From: Tamarix chinensis
Lineage: Eukaryota; Streptophyta; Magnoliopsida; Caryophyllales; Tamaricaceae
NCBI GenBank assembly: GCA_030549775.1
Contig: CM060171.1
Coordinates: forward strand, 146,092,859 to 146,156,858
Direction of reading: 5' to 3'
DNA: 64,000 nt
Below, one piece after another: positions 11,802 through 24,261 of the stretch. The notes beneath the pieces are model-generated. The model was not told the origin of the DNA. It did not search any database and saw nothing but the letters and a program-made list of their open reading frames with translations. Each line of letters starts with the position of its first letter. The first letter of the stretch is position 1. The translations under genes were made by a program, and so were the position numbers.

Positions 11802-12391
11802 TTTAATGCAGTATGAAATAGTGGTTGCTTATGCCTCACGAAAACTAAATCTGCATGAAAAAAACTACCCGAAGCATGACCGGGAACTTGCTGCGGTAGT
11901 GTTTACCCTTAAGATTTGGAGGCACTATCTCTATGGAGTTTAGTACAAGTTCTACATTGACCATAAGAGCTGCAAGTACATTTTTACTCGGCGGGAGTTG
12001 AACATGAGACAACGCCGATGGTTGGAATTGGTTAAGGACTACAATATGGAATTGACTAACCATGAGGATAAAGCCAATGTGGTGACATATATACTTAGCC
12101 GAAAGACATCGCATTCTTTGGGTACGATTGTATTTCTAGTTCATCTGTGCCAAGGGATTAGGAAGATGGAAATCAAACTAATCATGGTCAGAAGTCAGGA
12201 GGAAAGAATGAGCACACTCACCATTACACCTTCAATCTTTGAGGAGATCTGAGCTAACCAAGTGGGTGATGTCAAACTCGAGAGGATCTAGACCGGTATT
12301 GCAGAAGGCAGAGTGGAAGGATTTTAGATCCATGAGGATGGCAGTATCAAATATCATGGTAGGTGGTGTGTACCATAGGGGGTGTTACACT
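11802..12391 (+). pseudogene. Chromovirus-type Ty3/gypsy remnant, 3' part (RNase H, start of integrase)
   Basis: Continues the element broken at 6446. RNase H resumes with [20 protein letters not shown] and [18 protein letters not shown] (about 11820-11940), then a stop, [19 protein letters not shown] (11990-12050) and [16 protein letters not shown] (to 12105). After frameshifts, an integrase-N-terminal-like SIKYHGRWCVP appears at about 12340-12375. The match ends at about 12391, where the minus-strand RPA-like fragment starts, so the integrase core and 3' LTR are missing. The 84-codon open stretch 11998-12252 belongs to this remnant. Confidence 0.75.
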
Positions 12392-15300
12392 TTGTCCCAC
12401 GCTAGCAATGTGACATTATTTGCACCTTCTACCTTATACCTTAGATGACCACTAATTTTAAATTTATTACATTTATCACACTTGAACTTGTCATCGCTTG
12501 CTTTTAAATTCTTAAAGCATCTTTTGCATGCAATGTAATATCAATCAGTCTCCGATAATCTCTACTACTACTATTCATGTTTTGTTCTAGAAATATCCTT
12601 TTTGAATGCATATGTATTAGGTTATTATAACAACCCAAATTTATGAACTGAATTTTTTTATTTAAATACTTGATTGTAGAAGCTAAAATAGTAAATTGTG
12701 GGGTGTTACCACCATATTTGGTACAAGTCTGGTTTCTCTACCGTTTTGTTAACAAGTTCTGAGGTTAAAAGCGTTACTCTTCTTAAATTATTAACACAAT
12801 CGTAAATCAAAGTAGCAAGAGAGTTAAAGTAATCATTTCAAAGAAAACCAACTGTCAGTGATTACAAAATATTAGTAAAAGGAAATACATACAAATATTA
12901 AGAGTACAAAATCTTTTGGATTAAAAGATACGAGGTATAACATTGAATAACCTTAAACTCTCAACCCAAATAATGGCTTTCAACCGACCTTCCAAGCTAA
13001 CTTGCAAAGGCTACTGTCCATTAAATAAGTAGGGCCCTATAAAAAGAAATCCTTTATTATAACGGTACTTATTAACCCATTATATAAAACTAATATGAAA
13101 AGTCTACATAGTAAAAATAAATGGTATCACAACAATACGTGATATAAAACATTTACTATACATACATTATTTGAAATACGATAATCATTTATATAAGCAC
13201 ATACCACCAAGGCCATATACTACTCATACTCGTTTATTTGGAATTAACTGAAACATAGGGAGAAGGAAGTGAGGTAGGGAAAAGGGATGAGGTGACGTGG
13301 AGGATGCACGATAGGAGGTGGTGAGATAGGAGAGCTAGGACGAGGGTTGCAGAGAGAATGAGCAGCAATGGTAGTGATGTTGGGTAGAGAAGCATGGTTT
13401 AGGGGATGCAAAAAGTGTGCGATGAAGTGAATGGGAGAGCAGTGACAAAAACTATCTTTTCCCGAGGGGTTGTTGCAGGAGAGGGAAACGGGGCAGGTAA
13501 AGAAGGCAGAGTAGGGAGACACGATGAAGAGTATGATGGAGGGAAGAGGTGGCGAGGTGGTGATGAGGTTGTGGCACAGTGATGGTGAAGGAAATAGAGA
13601 TGAGGGTATGGTTTTGAGGCTCAACTGCAGGGAGGGTGGTGCAGGGGCTAACTGAGATTATAAGGGACTTGTGGCATGATTAGGGGTTAGGCGATGGTTG
13701 GGTGGTGGTGTGGGATGGTCATCGATGAGTGTTGGTGGTGAGGGAGAGAAAAATAGGGACAAGGGAAGGTAGTAGAGGAAGGAATAAGGGTAGTATGGCT
13801 TGGGGGTTTAGGGGTGTGTGGTTGTAGGTAGAGGGAAAGGCACATGGGTTATATGGCCATGATGTTGGTTGACAATCAAGTTTGGGGAAATTTGATAAGG
13901 GAAGTGCTAGAGGGTGGCTACGGCGTGGAGTTCAGGCTAGATGGTGGAGTGCAGGGCATAAGGGAGGTAGGGTAGGGAGATGGATGGTGGTTAACATGGT
14001 GTAGGGGCAATGCACATGTGTGGGTTGCTAGGTAGGAAAAGAAGAAGGGTGGTTGTGTTCTTCGAGCCCGAGAGAGAGAGAGAGGGAATTGAGGAAGATT
14101 AGGGGAGATGGGTTGAGATGAGGAGTGTCTGTGTCTGTATGTGTATGTACATGTAGGGAGGGGAAGGAATGCGTGAGATAGAGAACATGGATGGTTTAGG
14201 TAGAAGAAGAAAGGACGACGATAGAGTGCAAGAACAGGTATGGACAATGTAGGTTGGTAAGGATGGATTTAGGGTGGGGTAGAGGCAGCAAGTGAGGTTG
14301 GTTTGGTTAGAAGGAGAAATGGAGTTGGCATGCAGGGAGAGAGAGTGCAGAGGAGTGTGTTGTAGGAATCATTATGGGCATAGGGAGTTGTAGAGGGGTG
14401 CTTTTGGATGCAAGATGGCATGCAGAAGGGGTGGGGTACGACTTTGTTTGGCCAGAATAAGATAGGGGAAAGGGAAAGGAAGAGAAGGAAAGAAAAAGGG
14501 TGATGGGCTGGGCTCAGCAACACATGGAGAAGGAGGGAAAAGAAAAGAAAGTAGGTGGGTTGGGCACGACAGAGCAATCTGATGGGATGAGGGTATAGGG
14601 AAGAAAAGAAAGGAGAAGAAAAGGAGGAGGAGATAGGGCGGGCTAGGTTAGTCGGGAAAGGAGATGAAGGTAGGTTGGGTCGAGGATGAGAAAAGGAAAT
14701 GGAAAGAAAAAGAAAAAGGGGTAAGGGAAAAATAAGAAAAGGAAAAAGAAATTAAATTTAGGGTTAGAATTATAATTAGGTTAAATTTAGGCTTAGCATA
14801 ATATTAATTTATTCGAATTTAGGATATCCAATTAAGAAAAATAAATTGGGTAAAATTATCAGTTTAGTGTTGTTTAAATAAACAGGGTAAGATAAAATAA
14901 TTATAATAATTTATCTAGATTTATAGATCAAGGTTAACAACACTAATTAAATTAATATTTAAAGGTTATATTTTTTCGAATGAAAGGTTAAGCACTCTAA
15001 ATTAAAATTATAAAATTTATAGGCATTACAATTATTATATTTGTAAAATTATTCTACAAAATATCCTCTGGAGTAGGTATTATTTAACATACCTCTTCAT
15101 TTTTTAGTTGCTCTAAAGTTTTGAAAAGCCAATTTCCATATTCCATCTCCTCATCAATAGAATATGATGTAGATCCTTTTGTGTCTCTAATTTTTGAAGT
15201 AATATTTTGGTCGGTTGGAAATGTAAACCATTTGAATATAGTTAATGCTATTAATTATACTTAAAAAAATATTAAATCCTTTTTTTGGATTCTTGTAAAC

Positions 15301-16060
15301 TAATATACTCATTTACAAAGTCTCAAATTTGTTTATCTTCCTTATCTATGATGATTTTAGTGACATCCCAAGTGTTGGCCAATCTTACTTGATCTATATG
15401 AACGAAAGATATTGATTATAATCTTCATGTATGTATTAGTGTAATTAGAATATGAATATTATTTTTACCTCTAAACATTATGGCTTTGCTTAATTGTAGT
15501 GTGATGTAAAAACCTTTGGTCTTATTTTGTGACATGTGTGTTTAGGTTTGTAGAAAATTTACCCCATAGTGTACATTCAACTATGTTTTGCCTACAAAAT
15601 ATGCTCTATGGTTATTAATGTCTATATGAGCATATATTTTTCTACTTTTTCATGTACTTACCTTGAGTCTTCAATTATCAAGTCAAGATGATTTGTCATT
15701 TATCCATAAATTTCCTTTTTTTCCTGCATGATGTTAATGGTTACCGCATTGCCAATAACATTAGCCACATTTTAAATGATGTTGAGTATAGATGTTTAGA
15801 ATATATTATTTATAGCTGATAGATGGCCTTACCAATAAGTATAAAAGTATCAGCTATTAGTAGAGTTTCAAATGGGATAAAATGTTATAGATCCTTTAGG
15901 AACATGTATTGTTAGCAATAATGAGATTTTTCACATGGTATAAGTTTCCTTTGATAAACTAGGCTTGAATTGTTGAATAAGTGGTCGTATAATTTATGCA
16001 TACAGTCTAACTCCCTATAATGTACGAGCAATGTTAGTTGAATTGAAATTAATTTATGGT
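12392..16060 (-). pseudogene. RPA70-like single-strand DNA binding protein pseudogene (Helitron type), split by element F
   Basis: Pieces on the minus strand follow the order of the replication protein A large subunit. DBD-A-like IIRPLIQQFKPSLSKETYTM is near 16000-15940. DBD-B-like DLIIEDSRQNIVECTLWGKF is read across a clean intron (donor AAG/GTAAGT near 15665, acceptor TTTTGTAG/G near 15600). KGFYITLQLSKAIMFRGK follows at about 15515-15460, then QVRLANTWDVTKIIIDKED at about 15400-15345. A linker with SYSIDEEMEYGNWLFKTLEQ lies near 15180-15110. After element F, a C-terminal zinc-ribbon segment CKRCFKNLKASDDKFKC ... C is at about 12540-12480, running to LLAWDK and a stop at about 12392. In-frame stops, for example after YTM and DKQI, show decay. 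RPA-like genes are typical passengers or partners of plant Helitrons; with the Rep/helicase piece at 2823-3420 this suggests a broken Helitron, though physical linkage is inferred. Confidence 0.65.
12626..15030 (-). mobile_element. Element F: 2.4-kb LTR-like element, minus orientation, internally deleted
   Basis: On the plus strand it runs from TATAACAACCCAAATTTA to TTATAGGCATTACA, eroded forms of the TGTAACACCCC and TATTACA ends. Flanks GTTAT (12621-12625) and ATTAT (15031-15035) match at 4 of 5 bases. The inner marker GGGGTGTTACCACC lies 77 bases in, as in Y and D. The 13030 segment matches the conserved 3' segment of the family (GGGCCC ... ATTAACCC). G/A-rich sequence then starts abruptly at about 13250 and runs to about 14760, so the array and minisatellite are missing. 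It splits the RPA-like pseudogene. Long minus-strand frames at 13244-13624, 13918-14247 and 14269-14577 are composition artefacts. Confidence 0.6.
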
Positions 16061-16371
16061 TTTCTTTTTAAAAAAATAAGTTTAATGTGTATTGATTTTC
16101 TAGCTGCCAAGCATTATGAACTCCATAGAGTATGCTTGAGATATGTCCTCGTAGGATTTTCTTCCGTACATTCTTATTAGTATGAGTTGAACTGCCCATG
16201 TTGTTGAAGAAGCGGTGATTTCCCTTAGTAGAGAAAATAGAGGCATAGTTGTATGTTGATCTATTGATGATTAGATCTACAAGCATAAGAATATAATGTT
16301 GTTCATGGAAACCTTGTGTAGATGTTCATGGAAATGGTGAAGATAAAGAGCAGGTGAGGGAATGTTCTAAC
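16061..16371. other. Unassigned sequence upstream of the RPA-like pseudogene
   Basis: Contains a 72-codon minus-strand frame (16068-16286) with no recognisable domain. It may be the 5' end of the RPA-like gene, but nothing confirms this. Confidence 0.3.
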
Positions 16372-18082
16372 AAATGTCCCTATTTATAGATTTTTTTTTA
16401 TTTGTGGGAAAAATAGATTTTTGAGATTTAAGTTATGTGTTATCATGCTGTTGATTGAATGGTTTGATGTTTTTCTGATCCCTGATAAAGTTTGGGTGTA
16501 AATGGTGAGGATTTATGACTTGGAATTAGTGGATAGTAAAACCAAGATAGGTGACTTGGATTGTAAAATCATGACCACTCATAATGGATAGTAACATTGT
16601 TGATGTGGAATGTCAATGTCTCTGATCAATCTCATTTTACTTATCATCGCTAGTTTGGGCGGGAAAAATGTAGATGCTTAGGACTCCCTTTTTATATCCA
16701 GTAAGACAAGTTTGGCTTTATGATAAAATGAATTAAATTGATTTAGTTAACATAAAAGGGAAAATGGTATTTTATGCGTAAAATGATGGATTTTAATCTT
16801 GATTTTTAGATATTGTGTTTAGGGTCAAATTTGGTGAGGTTTATGGATGGAGTTATATGTTGATTATGAATTAGGTTTTTGTGGGGGTATTATGGTATTT
16901 TTAACTTATGTAATATTTCTTATTGTGCCTTTTGTATTCCATTATACCTTATCATTACTTCATGTGATTATAACATGTTTGATTTGATTAACCATAATAC
17001 ATTCCCAAGTGTCTTAATAACAACAATTGTTAGAGTGAGTTCAGTAATAATCAGTATTTCATATAACAAATGATAATCAACATCCCATGTGGTAAGACAA
17101 TGGTAACATATGTGGAAGTCTTATAATAATGATTAAAGCAAGTGATGCATTATTATGTGCTGAGTGTTGGTTAATAAACTAATAATACATTAATACTTAA
17201 TGTGAAAGATTACACTAGTCACGACCAAAGTGCTATAATTGGTTGAATAAAATGGTCTGGTTCTGTCATAAATAGATGACCTAATATCAACTTTATACTT
17301 GTCTGGTCCATTGGTTTACAAGGGGTACATATACTTAAGGAGTAGAGGTTTACTAGTGTTTAATAGGTGTGTTTTACAATGGGATAACTTTTATATCCCA
17401 TTTGTGGGGGAAATATGTGTGGTTTCAATTTCATTAGGGTTTGTGTTCTTAGGTGATTAATGAAATAAAATTTTGTGATAACCTAAGTATGAATTTTAAT
17501 ACAACATTCCTCTTAAGTCATTTAGTCTCATGAGTAGTATGTGCATGCAGAATATCTTTATTTTATGTAACCCTATGTGTTATGCGTGTCTTAATCTATT
17601 GATGTGAATTGTTACCTTATTTAGTACATAGCATACTAACCATTCTTTTTATGGTTGCTACTCATTTTCATAGGTATACAACCCAACTATTGATGAATAA
17701 GTTTTCGACGACTCCTTTGATGATTTTAATCCACTTCATGTGGATGAGTGATCTTATATTATATAGGTATTGGTTATAGAGTTCAGATTATCTGATAGCT
17801 AGCATTTTTATCTAAATACTTTATGAGCTATTAGTTCCATGGGATCCTTTTGTTATATTTTGATTATTGTTGTCCTTGTGGTTCCATCTCGAAACTCTTA
17901 TCTATATTTTATGAATTTCTTCTTATTCTCTTATTTAAAAATTTGTAAAACTTTTCCCTTATAATTGATATGAGAATTATATGGTAAACTGAACTCGTAT
18001 TAAGTATGGTGATAACACAGAATATTTTATATTAGCTTTCACAAAATTAAAAAAAATTAATAGTAAAATTCGGGGTGTTACA
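16372..18082 (+). mobile_element. Element G: probable LTR-like element, 5' border tentative
   Basis: The 3' end is clear: AAAATTCGGGGTGTTACA ends at 18082. Upstream lies a conserved 3' segment, with GTTACCTTATTTAGTACA near 17608 and GCATACTAACCATTC near 17630, both also seen in B and C. A weak trace of the array region is near 17220-17340. The 5' border is a guess: AAATGTCCCTATTTATAG at 16372 resembles the eroded start of B, and CTAAC (16367-16371) against CTAAG (18083-18087) is a possible 4-of-5 target duplication. There is no C/T-rich tract, so it may be a deletion derivative. Confidence 0.4.
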
Positions 18083-18842
18083 CTAAGTTTAGGGGGTGCG
18101 TACCACAACCCTACATAAATGGTAATTGTTTACTTTTTTTTATCAAAATTTTAAAAAATTCAAATATCACCATGTGAATTACAATTTTACACCTCACATA
18201 TATTAGTTAGCATTTCCTCTATTTTTCTCCTCCATTTCCTTCTCTTGTTTAAAAATAAATATCTAAAATACCCCTAAAGTAATTACCTAATCTATTGATT
18301 TGCAACATAAGAAAGTCCTTCCTCTTATATAATTTTTGCCTCTCCTCCATCCAAATTTATCATTGAAAAATCTTATCTCTAATCATTCAAACTATAATAA
18401 AACCTTAATATTACTTAACATAAAAATTGAGCACACAAACTCCATAAAGATATGTCATAAATAACAAAATTGATCCAACCACATAAATTTATAGATGAAA
18501 TTATGCAATTTTGGGAGAAGAAAAAATTGGAAAAATAAATATAGAATAAGAGAAGGAAAGTCTTGAAGTTCTCTAAGCTAGATCTGAAGCAAACAAGCAC
18601 AAATCGAAAGGAAACATCTATATTGAATTAGAACAAAACATAAAATCAGTTGCCTAGCCTTAGAATCAACCTAATAAGCTTCATTATGAGAAACCATGAA
18701 ACCAACAAAAATCAAACTAACCTATATCTAAGCAAAAAATGAACTAAAAATATAATTTGGAGCTTTGATTTATAGATTTAGGACATGCCAGTGGTGTGAC
18801 AATGGTTGCAACTTGTAGGGCTTTATGCTATTTGCACTATGT
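18083..18842. other. Spacer between elements G and C
   Basis: No gene or family match was found. It is AT-rich with short spurious frames. It continues on the far side of element C at 25253. Confidence 0.4.
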
Positions 18843-19162
18843 TGTAATACCTCAAAAATTTTAACCAAAATTGAAACCTTAATTCAGATAAACCGTAATT
18901 CGTAAACCAAAATCAAAATCCGCTAAAACTTTCACTAATCCTAATTACTTATGGCTAATCTAAAATTACCTAATCTAATCCTAATCCCTCAACCATTATC
19001 TTTTTTCCTTTTCTTCCTTTCTTCCTTCTTCTCTCGTTAGTCCAAGTCGCAAGGTTTGATTTTTTTTTTGTTGCAACTTGCACCATCAACTTACCCTCCC
19101 ACATGCATCCTCTCACCATCACCCTACCACCCTTATAGATCATCATTATCATCCTTTATGCT

Positions 19163-19203
19163 TGTCTTCTTCTTCTTCTTCTTCTTCTTCTTCTTCTTCT
19201 TCT
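19163..19203 (+). repeat. (TTC)n microsatellite
   Basis: About 13 uninterrupted TTC triplets within the C/T-rich tract of element C. Confidence 0.9.
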
Positions 19204-20274
19204 TCTCTTCCCCTGCATTACACACCCCATGCTTAAATGCCCCAAAAATTCTAATTTTAAAAATTATAGTTAAATAAAATTTTATTAGAAAAATTATTTA
19301 AATAAACTATTTATATTAAAATAAAAGGAAATTAGTTAGGGTAAATAAAGAAGAAATCTTATAAATATTTTAATTAGGAGAATTTTGAGTATTTTAGCTA
19401 ATTAAGGATTTTATTTCGGAAATTAATTAAATAAATTATTTTATTTAAAGTAAGAATAGAAAATAGTTTATTATTAATTTTACAAATAATTTAATTGAAT
19501 AAAATTAGGGTGTTTTGGTAATTAAAATGGAATTTATAAAAAACTTTTAAAAATCCTAAATTAGCCTAAAAAGGGATGTAAATATTATTTTATTTAAATA
19601 TTATTATTTTTAAGTATCCCAAATATTCTAATTAATTTAATTGTCCCTAACCCACTATTTTTCTTTTTCCCTTTTTCCTTTTTTTCTTCCTTTTTCCTTT
19701 CTTTTTCTTTCTTCTTCCTTTCTTTTTTCTTCTTCTCTTACCCGACTTGGGCTAGCCCAGCAGCCCAAGCCTTCTCCCCCTTTCCTTCTCGCGAACCACT
19801 CCCATTCTTTCTTTTCTTCCTTTAGCGCAACCCAATCGAAATGCTGCTCCTCCATTATTTCTCCAAAACACCGTGTTTTGGTTAAATGTTTTTAACCTGC
19901 ATCACCCGGTTCACTCGTCTTCCCTTTCTTCTCCTTTCTTTTTCCCAAACCACCGATTCGTCCCCACCTTTCTTTCTTCTTCTTCCTTCTTCCTCCTCTC
20001 CCTATTGTCGGCATCTTATAACTCCGCCATCCCAACTCCTAGGTTTTTCGCACATTCACTACCCACTTTTCCCCTCTTTTTCTCTCCCCCTTGACGCACA
20101 TTCCAACATGAACTGCCCCATTTCTCTTTTCACCCGCATGATCTCTCCATTTTCCCTCGCGAAGGTTGGGCATGATTTGAAATCTTGCTATTTGATCAAC
20201 GCCACGTTTACCCCAATATCTCACCGGCATTAACCTCCTGCCAATCTCTAGAACTCGACCCTACCCTCTAACAC

Positions 20275-20282
20275 TATAAATA
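20275..20282 (+). promoter_or_regulatory. TATA box inside element B
   Basis: TATAAATA within ACACTATAAATACCCC stands out in an otherwise C/T-rich stretch, at a place where an LTR would carry its promoter. A consensus donor, CTAAG/GTGAGA, lies about 600 bases downstream at 20878-20879. Confidence 0.45.
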
Positions 20283-21954
20283 CCCCTCGTGTGGTACTGT
20301 TTCAAAAATTTTTCCCCGAAATCCTAAGATTTAATTCTGTTCGCCACCTCCACTTCAGATAAGTTTTCCTCCACCTTCAGCCAACTACGCCGCCATCTCT
20401 ACCTCCCAATGTCTTCCTTACACCGCCCTCTAGCTAACTGAGCCATCCATATCCCTCGATTCTTCTTGTACAAGCCACCCCGGTCGTGTAGAGTTTCTTC
20501 CCTAACCATTCTAATCTCTGCGCCTTCCGCCCTTCGCACCACCATCCACCACCACATCTGTCGTTATCATTGCCTTCTACACCACCCAAAAGCTGCCACT
20601 AATCTCCCTCCACCTCGTCCTACCCTCTTTTTCTCTTTTCTCCTTCTCCTCCCCTCTTTTTCTTCTTCATCTCTTCCTTTTGGGCACCACCAGTGCCGTT
20701 GCTGCGCCACCATCACCATTCTGTTCCTCTCCTTTTGGGCAACTCTAAACACCCCATCTCCCACCTTCATTCTCCCGATCTTGTTCCCATCCTTCAACTT
20801 TTTCCCTTTTCTTCTCTTTTTTGGCCATCGCCACCGCCGTGCACCACCACCGGTGCTTCCTGTCACCACCATCCTAAGGTGAGACCAATCAAAGCCCTAA
20901 GGAGGCGTAGGAGCGTAGTCCAAGATTGGTGTCATTTTAGGTAAGGGTGTATCTAAGGCCATTGTGTGTAATGTGTTTTACATGCCTTACTTGCCATGTG
21001 ATATACAATATAATATGTTTTAAGTGTATCTTATATCCATTGTATATGTAGTATGATGTGGTGTTGAAGTATGTTCACATGATATTTTATGGCATGAATA
21101 TAATATGTATAAGTTTTTCTTTTAATATGAATTGATGCAGCCCATAAGACATGCATGTAGGTCATGGGGTATGGTGTTATGGTATGAATTAATGTGGGGG
21201 TGGTCTAAGCATTATATGACTTTGCAGGGTGGTATTAATGCATATGTGGTGGTATTAATGGTTGCATGGTGATATTAATCCATGTATGGTGGTATTAGGG
21301 TTTGCATGGTTAAAATTAGGGTTTCACATGGGATTTTTAGGGTTTGCATGGAGAGGTTACCATCTGCATAGGAGTAAAGTTTACATATGAAAAGTTGATT
21401 TAGGATGTGAGGAAGGTAATGTAAGTGTTTTTTGGGTGTTTGAACGCTTTGGACAGAAAATGGTGTGTGGAACAACATAATGGTATGTAGGAGACCGAGC
21501 TAGGGTTTGTGTGGACAATTAGGGTTTGGTGTGGTTGCTTAGGGTTTTTGTGGTATCACGTGCATTTGGTGATTAAAGTGTAACTATGAGGATGGAATTT
21601 ATGAATTGTGAAATGTGGAGAGTTAAAATGATTTGGGTTTTGTGAAGTGGAGTAAGATGGAACACAAAGGTTAAAATTAGGGTTTCAAGATAAAACCCTG
21701 AAGTGAGATGTGGAGTGGACCTAGAGGTGTGTAGTAGTGGGCCTTGACCCACATATTTTGGTGTTGGAGTTCTAATGTGAATTTGAGTATAGAGGAGAGG
21801 TTATTAGACATGTTAAGAGGTGTAGGTTCTCATGATATGATATGAGTCAGTTGGAGGATAAGTGTAAGGGGTATAATTCATGCATGTCTAGGGTGAAATT
21901 CTTTGAATAATACACTTAAGAAATTAATCATTTAAAGTGGAAGATTGTTGAGCC

Positions 21955-22100
21955 GGGCCAGATCGGTCCACCTACGAATAATAGTGGCCAGGTACTACAG
22001 TATCATGGACACCGATCCACCGGCTATAATAGTGGTCAGGAGCTATATGCCCTGTGTGTTTTTGGTCCACCGGCTATAATAGTGGGGTTCTAGTACTTGT
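21955..22100 (+). repeat. CCACCGG-ATAATAGTGG array in element B (3 units)
   Basis: GGTCCACCTACGAATAATAG at about 21965, CGATCCACCGGCTATAATAG at about 22013 and GGTCCACCGGCTATAATAGT at about 22064, each followed by GTGG or TGG and a CAGG-type tail. Confidence 0.8.
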
Positions 22101-24261
22101 GTGGATTTGATAAAAAGTATAGTGTGAATTGACTTCTGATCGAAGATTAATTAAGTAATTGAATCAGATATATATGATCCTTTGTACTTTTACCTAGATG
22201 GTCATATGCATTATGTTATCATGATTATGCTCTTCTATTCTTTTTCATGTTTATGTGATTTTATGTGTTGGCCTTAGTGCATCTGTTACCTTACTCAATA
22301 CGTAGCATACTGATCACCCTTTTCATGGGTGTTGCTCATTTCTACAAGTAGTAGGTCCTTCTAACTTTGTGCAGGTGGGTAATACATCAGATGGAGTTGA
22401 GCGTTGAGCATATATGTGGCCGGATTCACTCTTTTTTCTATTTTATATTCCTTATATTATTTCCTTTGTATTAGATCTATCCTTTTTAAATTGTTACTCT
22501 GTATTGAACTTTTGAGATAGACCGTTTAACCCTTGCACGATTATTTCTCATTTTGGACATGAATTATAATTCTTTTACACATAATCTGATTTTTGTTTTA
22601 CTATCATTTAGTGCTTATTTGAAGTTTATATTGTTTGATTATAATTGATTACTCTTTTCTTTTAGCCTTAACACTTGGTACTAAAGCAGTCGGAGGGAAC
22701 CGATTTAGTACTAAGTGTGGCAGTAACATCCCTAGAATTCACTGGTTTTAAATTTTAAATTCTTCTGCTAAAAAAAAGTAGTGAATTTTGGGGTGTTACA
22801 CATGCACCACCATCACCTCCCCTACCACTCTTCTTCTTCTTTCTCATCCTTATGCACTACACTTATAACCATTGCCATCACCTACAATTTTATCACCACA
22901 CTCAGCCATCACCTCCATCGTCACCATTTTTAGCCCTACACACCCTTCACACGTCTCCCTCCCCCTATGTTTTCTTTCCCCTGATACACCATACACACAC
23001 ATGACCATATACATATACACCATACTTTCCTTATTTTCTCTTTGTTTGGCCTCCAATCTATCCTTTCCGTGACAAAAATCCATTTCCTGAACTCCCTTCT
23101 TCTTTCTCCTTTCTCCTTCTTCTTCCTCCTTTTTCTCTCTGTTATTGTCCTTTATACCACCCAATCCACCACCGTGCACCACCTCAACCACTACTCACCG
23201 CCATTTGGTCGGTGGACCAACCACCAAGGTCACCCCAACCTTCCCCCTTGCCGTCGCTGGCCATCGTCGCCGACCACTGCCTCTTTTCCCTTCTTCTTCC
23301 CCTCGTTCGTGCAGTGTTGTTGAGTGCACGGCCTGTGCACCGCCTGCTCCACGACTGTGCAATGTTTAAACCTCCTGCTTCACAACAGTTTAACTTTTGC
23401 ACCGCCTGGCTGTGCATCATTTTTTTCTTTCAACCTGTTGTGCACAATTGCTGCACAACCGTGCAACTTTTGCACTACCTGGCCGTGCACCTTATTTTCT
23501 CTCGACCAAGAGTTACACCACATGCTGCACAACCTTGCAACTTCTTTTTTTAGCCGTGCACCCTTATTTTCACCCCCCAAACCTTGTTTAAACACCACCA
23601 AAATTTAACTATAGCTCTGCCACACATTCCTCTACACTTTCATACAATTCACGCTTCCATTTGACTCCGGTTAATTCCATTTTACCCTCTTCTACCTTAA
23701 ATTTTCACTCAATTTTAATCTTTGATCCTAATCGTATTTTATCTTATTTTTTGTAGGTGGTCTTTTGGTGATCTCAAAGGAGGTTTAGGATTTACATGTA
23801 TAGAGTCTGGTGTCTTTGTTGGTAACGATACATGTCGTAGCTAGGGATTTATGTGATATATGTATTTTTGTATGTGCTTTTCTGTTGAGTATGTTGTATT
23901 GAATAATTTATTTATAGAAATACTATAAAATGATTCTCTTGAGAGTAATGAAATTATGTAAATATGTATTTAGGTTTAATGTTGGATACATGACATCTAT
24001 GGGAAACTAAGGATATGTACTTCAGATAATTATTGGAAATCTATATGTTTTGGGTTTTACAAGGTTTTGGAAGAATACGAATGTCTTGACTACCCTAAGG
24101 GTAATATGATCATTTGAGGATATTTATATGGTTGTACTTATGTTTTTCTGTTGTATGTCTTGTGCATTTATATGAGTTCAACATGATAATATACAATCAA
24201 CTCTAAATAAGGTGCTAATCATTTAAAGTGAAAGATCACATGAGTCGGGCCTAGGTGTTTA

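Larger units (their letters stand above)
19233..22800 (+). mobile_element. Element B: 3.57-kb LTR-like element nested in C
   Basis: Flanked by an exact 5-bp duplication CATGC (19228-19232 and 22801-22805). The start is eroded (TTAAATGCCCCAAAAATT); the end is intact (GTGAATTTTGGGGTGTTACA). Modules: AT-rich block to about 19640; C/T-rich tract 19640-20880 with an embedded TATA box; AT-rich block; CCACCGG-type array 21955-22100; ACTCAATACGTAGCATACTG near 22294; CATGGGTGTTGCTC near 22326; ACTTGGTACTAAAGCAGTCG near 22673. Its ORFs (for example 115 codons at 19886 and 138 codons at 20466) lie in the C/T-rich tract and show no domain. Confidence 0.75.
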
